Shown: positions 32,959-41,311, numbered from the stretch's first letter. The stretch is DNA of 64,000 bases from PALSA-505 sp036267135 (GCA_036267135.1 DATAWQ010000063.1:1-64000), one strand, 5' to 3'. The notes: a model not told the origin generated them from the letters alone. Made by a program: numbers and translations.

Positions 32959-33965
32959 GCGCCTGCTCCGGTCATCGCCGCGGGCAGGACATCGTTCCGG
33001 CCGAGCACGCCGTCGGCGGACGAGCCGAGGGCGGCGCGCACGGCGGCGGGCGTGTCGCCGTCGATCGGATCGTGGGACCCGTAGACGATGCGGGTCTGCG
33101 CCTGGTGACCCGCGAACAACGCGTCCCAGTCGGCCTCGGCCTCCCGGATCGGCCAGGTACTGAGCCAGATCTGCTCGAACACGTACTCGCTGGGGGGCCG
33201 GACCACCCACGGCACGTCGTGGCGGAACGTGCGCCATTCGCGGTCGAGCCGCCAGGCCAGCGACGGCAGCCAGGCGAACCCGAAGCCGCTGAACAGCACC
33301 CGCAGCCCCGGGAACTTCGCCAGCGTGCCACCAAAGCACAGGCTGGCAATCTGCGACTCGGCGAGCTGCGGCATGAGCGCGGCCCGCGCGAAGGCGGTGC
33401 GGTGCACCCCGCCGGCCAGCGGCGGCGCGCCCAGGTAGCGGCCCTCGACGCCGGAGAAGTGCACGACCAGCGGCAGGCCGGTCTCGGTGGCCGCCGCGTA
33501 GATCGGGTCGAAAAGCTCGGCGCCCATCAGCGTCGCGGACAACGGCAGGGCCACCGCGGCGAACTGCGGCGCGGCCGCGCGCTCCCTGATCACCCGCGCG
33601 GACCACGCGGGGTCGTGCGGGGTGACGAGCATGGCGGCCCGCTGGGCCAGGCCGTCGGCCCAGACCTGCTCGGAGTGGCTGTTCAGCGCCTCGATGAAGG
33701 CCTTGGCCGCGACCTGGTCGGCCCAGCCGTTGATGGTCAGGCCCTGATGCGGGAGGGCCAGCGAGAGGTCGATGTCCGGGCCGGGCGGCGAGCCCTCCAG
33801 CACGTCATCGCCGAACCGGTCGGTCATCCGGATGTGCGCCGCGGCGTCCCCGACCGACCCGGTGAACTCGTCGCGCTCGAAGTGCTTGCGCCACGACTGG
33901 CTCATGTGGGCGAACAGGTCGGCGTAGTCGCTGACCGCGACGTGCCGGTCGTGGTCGACGATCAC
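32955..33965 (-). CDS. Amidohydrolase-2 (ACMSD-like) protein, second copy
   Basis: 336 aa, TIM-barrel metal-dependent hydrolase/decarboxylase superfamily. N-terminal VDHDRHVAVSDYADLF matches the DxDxH start of its neighbour; GLPLVVHFSGVEGRYLG has the barrel His; FPGLRVLFSGFGFAWLPSLA is characteristic. The final motif is divergent (YGSHDPIDGDTP instead of SSDYPH), so its chemistry may differ or be lost. GTGA overlap with the copy upstream suggests a heteromeric pair made by duplication. Confidence 0.82.
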   Translation of the reverse strand: MIVDHDRHVAVSDYADLFAHMSQSWRKHFERDEFTGSVGDAAAHIRMTDRFGDDVLEGSPPGPDIDLSLALPHQGLTINGWADQVAAKAFIEALNSHSEQVWADGLAQRAAMLVTPHDPAWSARVIRERAAAPQFAAVALPLSATLMGAELFDPIYAAATETGLPLVVHFSGVEGRYLGAPPLAGGVHRTAFARAALMPQLAESQIASLCFGGTLAKFPGLRVLFSGFGFAWLPSLAWRLDREWRTFRHDVPWVVRPPSEYVFEQIWLSTWPIREAEADWDALFAGHQAQTRIVYGSHDPIDGDTPAAVRAALGSSADGVLGRNDVLPAAMTGAGA

Positions 33966-35095
33966 GCTGGCGCCCCTTCCTGGACCGGCGCCGGCGCGGC
34001 GCCCGCGCCGCGGAGCATCCGGGCGCCGAAGACCCGGACCGCGTTGCGGTAGCAGACCGCCTCCTTGATCTCGGCCGGGATGCGCGAGCCGAGCACGAAG
34101 CCGGGGTCGTCGGTGTCGTAGTGCGGATAGTCGGAGCTGAACAGCAGCATGTCGCTCAGCCCGCCGGGCGCGAACAGGGCCGCGCGCTCCCGCCGGGATT
34201 GCACTTCGTCCAGCGGCTGGGTGGTGAACGTGACGTGCTCGTGCGCGTACTGGCTCGGTGGCTTTCGCACCAGCGGCGCCGCGGCCGGGTCGCGCTCCCA
34301 CAGCAGGTCCATCCGGGACAGCAGCGGGCCGACCCAGCTGAAACCCCACTCCACCATGACCACCTGCAGTCCGGGGAACCGCTCGAAGGTGCCGTTGACG
34401 ATCATGTCGACCAGGTTGGCCCCGCCGACCTGGGTGAGCACCACGTGACGCTCGCCGTAGGAGCGCGGCACTCCCCCGGCGACGGCCTGTGAGGTGTAGT
34501 AGCAGCCCTCGGACCCGCTCTGGTGCACGGCGACCGGCAGGCCGGTCTCGCAGGACGCCTCGTAGATCGGGTCGAAGGAGGCGTCGCCCATCATCGTGTC
34601 CATCAGCAGGAGCTGGATGCCGACGATGCCGGGCTGGCCGGCGTGCCGCCGCACCTCGGCCGCGGCCGCCGCGGGGTCGTGCGGCGAGATCGTGACCGCG
34701 AGGGTGAACCGGTCGTCATAGTTCACCCAGGCGTCGCGGAAGTAGTCGTTGTTCGCGGCCAGGAAGGCGTACGCGGCGGCGGAGTCGCCCCACGCGGTGA
34801 CCCCGTAAGGCTGCTGGGGCAGCAGCAGCGCGGACGCGATGCCGAACGGCTGTATGTGGGTGGCCAGGGTGAAGTCGCGGTCCGACCCGGCCGCCCCACC
34901 CCGGTCCGGCAGCGCGTCCACACGGTAGGTCTTGTTCGGGTGGTTGTACCGGTCCCGCGCCCGCGCGTAGGTGCGCGCGCCCCGGTCCTCGAAGTGACGC
35001 CGCCAGCCCGCCGACATGTACGGCACCAGGTCTTCGAAGCGCTCGTACATCGGGTGGACGTCACAGTCCACGATCGGAATGGTGCCGGTAGTCAT
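33962..35095 (-). CDS. Amidohydrolase-2 (ACMSD-like) protein, first copy
   Basis: 377 aa. IVDCDVHPMY (metal DxDxH), GLPVAVHQSGSEGCYYTS, FPGLQVVMVEWGFSWVGPLL, and LFSSDYPHYDTDDPGF with the late metal Asp. The family includes non-oxidative decarboxylases of aromatic acids and hydratases, so removal of CO2 or water from the pathway substrate is possible. ATG at 35095 has GGAG seven bases upstream. First gene of a seven-gene operon: two amidohydrolases, Rieske protein, CitE-like lyase, MaoC, P450, ferredoxin. Confidence 0.87.
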   Translation of the reverse strand: MTTGTIPIVDCDVHPMYERFEDLVPYMSAGWRRHFEDRGARTYARARDRYNHPNKTYRVDALPDRGGAAGSDRDFTLATHIQPFGIASALLLPQQPYGVTAWGDSAAAYAFLAANNDYFRDAWVNYDDRFTLAVTISPHDPAAAAAEVRRHAGQPGIVGIQLLLMDTMMGDASFDPIYEASCETGLPVAVHQSGSEGCYYTSQAVAGGVPRSYGERHVVLTQVGGANLVDMIVNGTFERFPGLQVVMVEWGFSWVGPLLSRMDLLWERDPAAAPLVRKPPSQYAHEHVTFTTQPLDEVQSRRERAALFAPGGLSDMLLFSSDYPHYDTDDPGFVLGSRIPAEIKEAVCYRNAVRVFGARMLRGAGAAPAPVQEGAPA

Positions 35096-35122
35096 CTGAG
35101 TCTCCGTTCGGCACGCATCGGG

Positions 35123-35154
35123 ACAATGCGCACAACCATGCGCATGATTATACT
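35123..35154. promoter_or_regulatory. Regulon box D in a divergent promoter
   Basis: On the minus strand AATCATGCGCATGGTT (35149-35134), almost a perfect palindrome, preceded there by TATAAT; a second ATGCGCA lies at about 35126. On the plus strand TATACT at 35149-35154 can serve the crotonase gene. The box overlaps both -10 elements. Confidence 0.6.
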
Positions 35155-35256
35155 CAGAAGCACTTCCTATGCCAGTCCCGGCTTCGGGCGATCTTCAGGC
35201 CGCAGCCCGCCGGAGCCGGCCAGGCTTGGCGGCACAGCGAGAGAGACGAGGGCAGC

Positions 35257-36012
35257 ATGGACCAGCCCGGACAGTGGCGGCACATCGCGGTGAAGCGGGA
35301 CGGCGACGTCGTTGAGCTGCGATTTCATCGCGACGACGGACCGCTTGTCTGGGACGCCGACGCGCACAGGGAGATCACCGAGGCGTTCCACTGGCTGACG
35401 CTGCGGCGCGACATCAAGGTCGTCGTGCTCACCGGGACCGCCGACGTCTACTGCAACGAGCTGGACGTCACCAGCTTCGCCGGGATCGAGTGGGGCGAGA
35501 TCTGGTGGGAAGGCCGACGGATGCTGTCCGGCCTGAACGACATCGACGTGCCCATCGTCTCGGCCATCAACGGGCCTGCCACCGTGCACGCCGAGATCCC
35601 CGTGATGGCCGACTTCGTGCTGGCCGCCGAGCATACGGTGTTCGCCGACCGCAGCCACTTCGCGACCAGGGACACGGTGCCGGGGGACGGCGTGAACCTG
35701 GTCTGGGGTGAGCTGCTCGGCCCGACCAGGGCCAAGTACTTCTTGCTGGCAGGCAGCACCATCGACGCGGCCGACGCGCTGCGGCTCGGCGTCGTCAACG
35801 AGGTCATGCCGCTGCCGCAGCTCAACGACCGGGCCTGGGAGCTGGCCCGGCAGCTCGCGGAACGGCCGCTGCCCGTGCTGCGGTACGCCAAGGCCGCGGT
35901 CTCGGTGGGCTTCCGGCGAGACTTCAAGGAGAACCTCAGCCACAGCCTGGGCGTCGAAGGCTGCGCGCACTGGTCGCGCGGCGGCATCAAGCCCGCGCAC
36001 ATCACCGACTGA
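35257..36012 (+). CDS. Enoyl-CoA hydratase/isomerase (crotonase) family protein
   Basis: 251 aa. IKVVVLTGTADVYCNELDV is the oxyanion-hole strand region, VPIVSAINGPATVHAEIPVMADFVLAAE the conserved helix, VPGDGVNLVWGELLGPTRA the second oxyanion/acid loop, then AADALRLGVVNEVMP. The normal Gly-rich AGG/GGG pieces are partly replaced, so it may be a lyase or hydrolase rather than a hydratase. GAGGG precedes the ATG. Followed 14 bases later by the Gfo/Idh gene, one operon under box D. Confidence 0.85.
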   Translation: MDQPGQWRHIAVKRDGDVVELRFHRDDGPLVWDADAHREITEAFHWLTLRRDIKVVVLTGTADVYCNELDVTSFAGIEWGEIWWEGRRMLSGLNDIDVPIVSAINGPATVHAEIPVMADFVLAAEHTVFADRSHFATRDTVPGDGVNLVWGELLGPTRAKYFLLAGSTIDAADALRLGVVNEVMPLPQLNDRAWELARQLAERPLPVLRYAKAAVSVGFRRDFKENLSHSLGVEGCAHWSRGGIKPAHITD

Positions 36013-36026
36013 GCGCGGCGGCCACT

Positions 36027-37118
36027 GTGCCTGTTACGGATGGGCTTGGGGTAGGGATCGTCGGCGCCAGCGTGAGCGGCGGGTGGGCGCTGCACTCCCA
36101 CGTCCCGGCCCTGGCCGCGCTGGACGGATTCGGCCTCGCCGCGGTGTCCACCAGCCGGCTGGCCACGGCCGAGCGGACCGCCCGCCAGCTCGGCGTCCCG
36201 CACCACTACGCCACGCCGGCCGCCCTGGCCGCCGACCCGGACGTCGATCTGGTCACGGTGGCGGTCAAGGTGCCAGATCACGAACCCGCGGTTCGCGCTG
36301 CGATCGCGGCAGGCAAAGATGTGTACTGCGAGTGGCCGCTGGCCACGAACACAGACGCGGCCGCCCGGCTGTGCGGCCTGGCGGCGGCCGCGGGGGTGAG
36401 CACCGTGATCGGCCTGCAGGCCAGGAGCGCCCCGGCCCTGCGGTTCGCCCGCGATCTGGTCGCCGGGGGCGACCTGGGCCGGATCCTGTCGGTGCACGCG
36501 AACTCGTGCGGGTTCGCCAACGGCGGGCCCGTGCTGGCCGAGGACCGGGCCTGGGCGGCCGACGACCAGAGCGGGCTGTCCGCGCTCACCGTCCGGGCCG
36601 CGCACACCCTCGACGCGGCCCTGTTCTGCGCCGGCCCCGCCCTGGCCGTGTCGGCCGAACTGCTGGTGGCCACGCCGACGGCGCTGATCGGCGACACCGG
36701 CCGGACCGTGCCCCGCACCGCCCCCGACCAGGTGCTGGTGCAGGGCCGCCTGAACGGTGGCGGGTCGCTGAGTGGCCGGTTCCTGCTCGGTGTGCGCGGC
36801 GACGAGGCGCCGTTGCTCACCTTCTGCGGGACGGAGGGCACGCTGACCGTCACCGGGGAAGGCGAGGAGCCCCAGATCCAGTTCTCCCCGCTGCGGCTAC
36901 GGGTGGCCCGGCGCGGCTCGCCGTTCGGGGATCTGGCCGTGCCCGGTAGCTACCGGCGCGCGCCGCGCGACCTGCCACCGGGGCCCGCCGCGGCCGTGGC
37001 CGAGCACTACCTGAGTCTCGCCGAAGCCCCTGGTTTCGCCGACGCGGTCACGCTGCACCGGCTGCTCGACACCATCCGGCTCGCCGCCGCCACCGGCCAG
37101 CGCCAGCCGGTGGGTTAG
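36027..37118 (+). CDS. Gfo/Idh/MocA family oxidoreductase
   Basis: 363 aa. N-terminal Rossmann motif GVGIVGASVSGGWALHSHVP, then LVTVAVKVPDHEPAVRAAI and GKDVYCEWPLATN (the EKP motif reads EWP), IGLQARSAPALRFA, and an alpha/beta C-terminal domain. The catalytic Lys of EKP is replaced by Trp, as in some Gal80/D-type members, so it may not be a simple sugar dehydrogenase. GTG start at 36027. Second gene of the crotonase operon. Confidence 0.85.
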   Translation: MPVTDGLGVGIVGASVSGGWALHSHVPALAALDGFGLAAVSTSRLATAERTARQLGVPHHYATPAALAADPDVDLVTVAVKVPDHEPAVRAAIAAGKDVYCEWPLATNTDAAARLCGLAAAAGVSTVIGLQARSAPALRFARDLVAGGDLGRILSVHANSCGFANGGPVLAEDRAWAADDQSGLSALTVRAAHTLDAALFCAGPALAVSAELLVATPTALIGDTGRTVPRTAPDQVLVQGRLNGGGSLSGRFLLGVRGDEAPLLTFCGTEGTLTVTGEGEEPQIQFSPLRLRVARRGSPFGDLAVPGSYRRAPRDLPPGPAAAVAEHYLSLAEAPGFADAVTLHRLLDTIRLAAATGQRQPVG

Positions 37119-37187
37119 CCAGCCGACCCGCGACGCCCACCCAATCCACGACACCCGCCCGCCCTAAGGCGTACCACCCTCGCTTGC

Positions 37188-37205
37188 CTATTTATGCGGA
37201 TGAAT
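37188..37205. promoter_or_regulatory. Regulon box E upstream of the second catabolic P450
   Basis: Minus-strand reading ATTCATCCGCATAAATAG matches AATCATACGCATAGATTG of box A at most positions. It lies 51 bases before the P450 ATG; attgtaag, which also follows box A1, lies at 37208-37215. Confidence 0.55.
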
Positions 37206-37255
37206 CTATTGTAAGGCAGAGTTTCGATCACGGGCCGGCGCCGCCAGGGGAGAAC

Positions 37256-38446
37256 ATGACGAGCTACCTGGACTACATCGACACCAATCCTTACGACTAC
37301 TACTCCTCCCGGTTGCAGGCGGGCCCGGTGCACTGGGACGAGGGCATGCGCGCCTGGCTGGTCTTCGGCTACGACGAGTCCCGGTTCGTGGCCACCCGCC
37401 AGGACCACTTCCACCACCCGTACAACGAACTGCGGGGCGCGAAGGAAGTCCAGGGCGGGACCCGCGGCATCTTGATGCTGCAGGGCGAAGAGCACGACCG
37501 CATGCACAACTTCCTGCTGTCACACTTCTCCCCCTCGGTAGCGCGCCGGTACCGCGAGGAGCTCATCCGGCCGCTGGTGCGCCGGCGGATCGAGGGCCTG
37601 GCCGGCACCGACCGCGCCGACCTCGCCTCGGCCTTCGCCTCGAAGCTGCCCAGCGACGTGATCGCGGCCCTGCTGGGGATGGACTGGCACGACGACGACC
37701 TGCTGACCAAGTGCCAGGTGTGGAACCACCTGCTGTTCCGCTGGAGCGAGACGTTCGGCGAGGACGAGCAGGCCCTGCGGGACTCACTGGACGCCGCGGA
37801 AGCGCTGAACGCGGTGCTGATGCCGCTGGTGCGCGAGCGGCGCGAGCGGCCCACCGGCGACCTCATCTCCATCTTGTGGGCCAAGGGCCCAGAGCTGTTG
37901 CAGCCGTGGACGGAAGTCGAGGTGCTGGCGCAGTGCCGGGTGCTGTTCTTCGCCGGCAGCGACACCACTGCGCACCTGCTGCGCAACGCGATCTACGTGC
38001 TGACGACGCAGCCGGAATGGCAGGCCAAGCTGCGCGGGGACGAGGCCGCGATCGAGGACTTCGTGGAGGAGATCCTCCGGTACTACGCTCCGGTGCATTT
38101 CCGCGTCCGGGTGGCGATCACCGATGTCGAACTGGGCGGCCAGACCATCCGGGCCGGCGACCGGGTACACCCGATGAACGCCGCGGCGAACCGCGATCCG
38201 CGGCACTACAGCGACCCGGACACCATCAACCCGCAGCGCAAGCCGCTGCGCGACCATCTGGCCTTCAACGTCGGCCCCCGGTTCTGCGTCGGCGCAGCGC
38301 TGGCCCGGGCCGAGGGCGCCGAAGCCATCTCGCAACTGCTGGCCGAGTTCAGCGACATCGCGCCCGACCCGGCGGCCGACCCGCCGCGTTTCGTCGGCCA
38401 CATGCCGCGCTCGCACGAACCGCTCAATTCGCTGCTGATCCGCTAG
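37256..38446 (+). CDS. Cytochrome P450
   Basis: 396 aa. I-helix LFFAGSDTTAHLLRNA, ExxR in EEILRYYAPVHFRVR, heme loop FNVGPRFCVGAALARAE. GEEHDRMHNFLLSHFSP is the C-helix area. ATG at 37256 has CAGGGGAG before it. No ferredoxin next to it; the ferredoxin at 29550 and reductase at 26006 in the same putative regulon could serve it. The substrate is unknown. Confidence 0.92.
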   Translation: MTSYLDYIDTNPYDYYSSRLQAGPVHWDEGMRAWLVFGYDESRFVATRQDHFHHPYNELRGAKEVQGGTRGILMLQGEEHDRMHNFLLSHFSPSVARRYREELIRPLVRRRIEGLAGTDRADLASAFASKLPSDVIAALLGMDWHDDDLLTKCQVWNHLLFRWSETFGEDEQALRDSLDAAEALNAVLMPLVRERRERPTGDLISILWAKGPELLQPWTEVEVLAQCRVLFFAGSDTTAHLLRNAIYVLTTQPEWQAKLRGDEAAIEDFVEEILRYYAPVHFRVRVAITDVELGGQTIRAGDRVHPMNAAANRDPRHYSDPDTINPQRKPLRDHLAFNVGPRFCVGAALARAEGAEAISQLLAEFSDIAPDPAADPPRFVGHMPRSHEPLNSLLIR

Positions 38447-38506
38447 CTGGCAGCCGAGGTTTGGTGAGCCTGTCGAGCCGTCTGGTGCCGGGTCTAAGCT
38501 TTGGCG

Positions 38507-39325
38507 ATGACCTCAGGAGAGCAGCCAGGCCAGGCTGCCGCGCCGGACCACCCTGCTGTCCTGGACACCGCCGGATTGCTGCACCATCGTCGCGGCTGGA
38601 TCTGGACGCTGGCGGTCAGCCTGGTCGGCTTCATCGTGGCGGCCGCGGCCGGGGCGAAGCCCACCACGGGAGGAACCGCGTCCTTCCTCCTGGACCTGGT
38701 CGCACTGCTCATGCTCATCGTCTTCGTCGTCGCCCTGGTAATGATCTTGGTTATCACGGCGCGGCTGCGCCAGCGCGCCCCGCAGGTTCGCGGGTCGGCC
38801 CTGGCCGTGCACCGCGCGGCACGGCACCCGGTGCTGGCGCACCCGCACGATCGTCGCCGACACCCGTACGGCTACGTGTTCGGGCTGGTGTTGCTGGCTG
38901 GCTGGATGGTGGGCGCCGTCGTCTTCGTGCCGCGACTGGTCGACTCCGTCGCCTACCTGGCGGGGGCGGGTAGCAGCGCAACGTTCGTCCCTGGTTCCTA
39001 CTTCCAGCAGTGCACGTCCAGGGCCGGCTGCTCGACCGGGACCAATGGTGTGCTGGAAGTCAATGGCCACCCGTCGGCCGCGACCTGGCCGGCGCAGGTG
39101 CCGCTCAACGTTCCGTTCAGGGTGCGCGAGCCGGTCTGGCGGTGGGCTCTGGGGTCGGGGCTGATTAACGGCTACGGCACCGCGATCGGGAGCCTCTTCG
39201 TCGGCTTGCTCTTCGAAGGCGGGGCTCTCCTGGCGGCGTTCATCATCCTGCGGCCCGTTTTTGGCCGGCTGCGGCGACGACGGCACCGCCCAGCCGCCGG
39301 GGCGGCCACACTCGTGCGGCACTAA
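38507..39325 (+). CDS. Hypothetical membrane protein
   Basis: 272 aa, family not recognised. Four hydrophobic segments: about residues 32-50, 58-82, 125-147 and 223-245. Between the last two lies an external-looking domain with a Cys pair (FQQCTSRAGCSTG) that could form a disulfide. The loop after segment 2 is Arg/His-rich and cytoplasmic. It follows the P450 gene by 60 bases and may be independent. Nothing links it to catabolism. Confidence 0.7.
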   Translation: MTSGEQPGQAAAPDHPAVLDTAGLLHHRRGWIWTLAVSLVGFIVAAAAGAKPTTGGTASFLLDLVALLMLIVFVVALVMILVITARLRQRAPQVRGSALAVHRAARHPVLAHPHDRRRHPYGYVFGLVLLAGWMVGAVVFVPRLVDSVAYLAGAGSSATFVPGSYFQQCTSRAGCSTGTNGVLEVNGHPSAATWPAQVPLNVPFRVREPVWRWALGSGLINGYGTAIGSLFVGLLFEGGALLAAFIILRPVFGRLRRRRHRPAAGAATLVRH

Positions 39326-39356
39326 CCCCGGCGTCGCCGCTGCCGGTGACCGGCTA

Positions 39357-39860
39357 CTACCGCGTGGTGGCCGTGGACAGTTCGGCGTAAGGGCGGCTGA
39401 CGATCTCCAGCACGTTGCCCCAGGGGTCCTCGCAGTAACAGATGAACGTCTCGCCGTGCACGTCGTAGACCTTGGTGCGGGCCCGGCCCCCGTGGTCGCA
39501 GATCCGGCGCAGCGCCGCGTCGAAGTCGTCCACGGTGAAGGCGATGTGGTGCGGGCCGAACCGCCAGTACTCGAAGTTCTGCTCGGGCGGGCCTGCCTGC
39601 GGTTCGATGAACTGGAACAGCTCGACGCCGCAAGAGTTGGCGGTCAGCATGTGGGCCAGTTTCATCGCGCCCCACTGTTCGCCGAACACCTCGCGGCGGC
39701 GGTCGGCGCCCGGCGTGGTGGTGTCACAGAGCATGGGGCCGTCCAGCAGCCGCAACCCGAACACGTCGGTGTACCAGCGCACCGCGGCGTCGATGTCGCC
39801 GACGGTGAGCCCGACGTGATTCATGCCTGCAGCGTTCATGCCTGTGCGGGCGTCGGCCAT
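39357..39860 (-). CDS. VOC family protein (glyoxalase/extradiol dioxygenase fold)
   Basis: 167 aa with one VOC module pair: MNHVGLTVGDIDAAVRWYTD (metal His), GVELFQFIEP (Glu), FGPHHIAFTVDDFDAAL (His), CEDPWGNVLEIVSRPY (Glu). Metal ligands are complete, so it is probably an active metalloenzyme such as an epimerase, lyase or dioxygenase; the subtype is unclear. ATG at 39860 has AAGGAG; an ATG at 39839 overlapping the aminotransferase stop is the alternative. Second gene after the aminotransferase, sharing box F. Confidence 0.87.
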   Translation of the reverse strand: MADARTGMNAAGMNHVGLTVGDIDAAVRWYTDVFGLRLLDGPMLCDTTTPGADRRREVFGEQWGAMKLAHMLTANSCGVELFQFIEPQAGPPEQNFEYWRFGPHHIAFTVDDFDAALRRICDHGGRARTKVYDVHGETFICYCEDPWGNVLEIVSRPYAELSTATTR

Positions 39861-40813
39861 GGTTCTCCTTCGGTTGCCCGGCCGGCCGTGGCGTAGACCG
39901 GCGACGTCCAATTCCAGGACGGCAGGGCCTCGCCCCGGGCGACGGCGAGGTACTGGCGGCGCAGTGCGCGGGTCAGCTCTCCGGCCTGCCCGTCGCAGTA
40001 CACGTGCCGGTCGACCGACCCGACCGCGGTGAGGCCCTCGCCGCTGCCGCAGACGAAGACCTCGTCGGCCGAGTACAGCTCGGTGCGGTCCACCGGCCGC
40101 TGTTCGACCACGAGGCCGAGCTGAGAGTGGGCCAGGCGGATCACGCTGTCGCGGGTGATGCCTTCCAGGATGCTCTCGGTGACCGACGGCGTGATCAGCT
40201 TGCCGTCGCGGACGAGAAAGACGTTGTAGCCGAACCCCTCGCTGAGGCGGCCCTCGGTGGTGAGCAGCAACGGCGCGTCGTAGCCGTTGCGCCGCGCTTC
40301 GATGCTGGCCAGGCGGCCGTTGTGGTAGTTCGCGATCGCCTTCATACGGGGCGGCATCGACCGGTCGGGGATCCTGGCCCAGGTGCTGACCCCGAGGTTG
40401 AGCGCCGGCCGGCCGAAGTACGAAGACACCGGGACGGTGGCGATCGAGGTGCAGGTCGGGCCGGTGTCCTCGGGCTGGCCGTTGTCGCTGACCAGGAAGA
40501 TCTGGGCCCGCATGTGGATGTCCTGCCGGAGCCCGTTGGCCGCGATCAGGCGGTGCACGTCCGCCTGCAGATCGCCCACGTCGCCGGGGTAGTCCAGGGA
40601 TGCCATGTCCAGGGAGGCCCGCAGCCTCCGCAAGTGATCGTCCATGCGGAACGTGTAAAGCTCCTGATGGGCAGCATTCCAGTAGCCGCAGAAGCCCTCG
40701 AACACGCCGATCCCGTACTTCAGGGCCGGGCTGAGCACATGCAGCCTGGCATCGCCGTAACCGACCAGCCTGCCGTCGAACATCACATAACGCGGCCGGG
40801 GCTCTGGCTCCAT
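39836..40813 (-). CDS. Class IV (branched-chain-like) aminotransferase
   Basis: 325 aa PLP enzyme. KYGIGVFEGFCGYWN, the Schiff-base Lys in PRMKAIANYHNGRL, GYDAPLLLTTEGRLSEGFGY (cofactor Glu), LEGITRDSVIRLA, DEVFVCGSGEGLTAVGSVD. Similar to IlvE but in a catabolic setting, so the true donor or acceptor may be an amine or a D-amino acid. ATG at 40813. Box F lies only 11-27 bases upstream, so transcription starts very close to the start codon. Confidence 0.88.
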   Translation of the reverse strand: MEPEPRPRYVMFDGRLVGYGDARLHVLSPALKYGIGVFEGFCGYWNAAHQELYTFRMDDHLRRLRASLDMASLDYPGDVGDLQADVHRLIAANGLRQDIHMRAQIFLVSDNGQPEDTGPTCTSIATVPVSSYFGRPALNLGVSTWARIPDRSMPPRMKAIANYHNGRLASIEARRNGYDAPLLLTTEGRLSEGFGYNVFLVRDGKLITPSVTESILEGITRDSVIRLAHSQLGLVVEQRPVDRTELYSADEVFVCGSGEGLTAVGSVDRHVYCDGQAGELTRALRRQYLAVARGEALPSWNWTSPVYATAGRATEGEPWPTPAQA

Positions 40814-40823
40814 CAATGAATAG

Positions 40824-40840
40824 TATCATGATCATAGATA
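40824..40840. promoter_or_regulatory. Regulon box F upstream of the aminotransferase operon
   Basis: TATCATGATCATAGATA shares TCAT..TCATAGAT with box A. The minus strand carries TATGAT and TACTAT as -10 candidates. The box overlaps the start of transcription. Confidence 0.5.
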
Positions 40841-40845
40841 CGCGG

Positions 40846-40974
40846 TCAGGTGGGGCAGGTCTCGTGTACCCATACCCCGCTGGCCCGCCTGCGGGCGTCG
40901 CGGCCGGGCGCAATAGGCTGCCCGCAGCGCCCGCAGTCCTGGCCGACGGCACGGGTCTCATTGGTCGGTGCCAT
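40846..40974 (-). CDS. Possible 42-aa zinc-ribbon-like protein
   Basis: ATG at 40974 to TGA at 40846. CGRCGQPIAPGRDARRRASG, then WVHETCP: a CxxC plus HxxC arrangement that can hold zinc. No strong ribosome site. It lies between the aminotransferase gene and a decayed permease fragment, so it may be a remnant of a larger gene. Family not recognised. Confidence 0.4.
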   Translation of the reverse strand: MAPTNETRAVGQDCGRCGQPIAPGRDARRRASGVWVHETCPT

Positions 40975-41064
40975 CGCTGGATCGGCGTCGCCGGAGTCCA
41001 GGCCGATGGGCCGGGAGGACGTCACCAGAACGCCTACCCCGCCTGGGCAGAAGTGCTGGCGAGG

Positions 41065-41195
41065 CTAGGTGACCTCGGGGACGGCGTGCCGGTGACGGCC
41101 GAGGACGCGGGAGATCACGACCGCGATCACCAGGACACCGCCGTAGAAGACCTGCTGAACGTAGTCCTGGGCGGCCGTGCGCTGCTGTGCATGTC
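41065..41195 (-). pseudogene. C-terminal fragment of a sugar-type ABC permease
   Basis: The minus strand reads AQQRTAAQDYVQQVFYGGVL, then VIAVVISRVLGRH and a TAG at 41065-41067. The amphipathic/hydrophobic end matches the last helix of RbsC-like permeases. An in-frame stop cuts it off upstream and nothing else of the gene is left. It suggests that a second transporter once preceded the galB-like operon. Confidence 0.55.
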
Positions 41196-41278
41196 ATCCT
41201 CCGCTGCGGTGCTGCGGTGCTGCGGTACGCGACCTCCGTGGATCGTCGTTGGGACGATTAGGCTTCTGGCGTCAATAA

Positions 41279-41311
41279 TGTCAACAATCTAGATACAACT
41301 TATCGTTGACA
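41279..41311. promoter_or_regulatory. Operator TGTCAAC...GTTGACA and promoter of the galB-like operon
   Basis: Inverted repeat with 7-bp arms TGTCAAC and GTTGACA separated by 19 bases. TTGACA at 41306-41311 can be a -35 with a weak -10 (TTAGCG) 17 bases on. Different from the WTCATNCRYAT boxes, consistent with control by the second GntR (43567). Confidence 0.55.

Noticed and set aside
40816..41292. 158-codon + frame in the gap before the galB-like gene
   Set aside because: No motifs; the minus strand of the same stretch gives recognisable permease and zinc-motif pieces.
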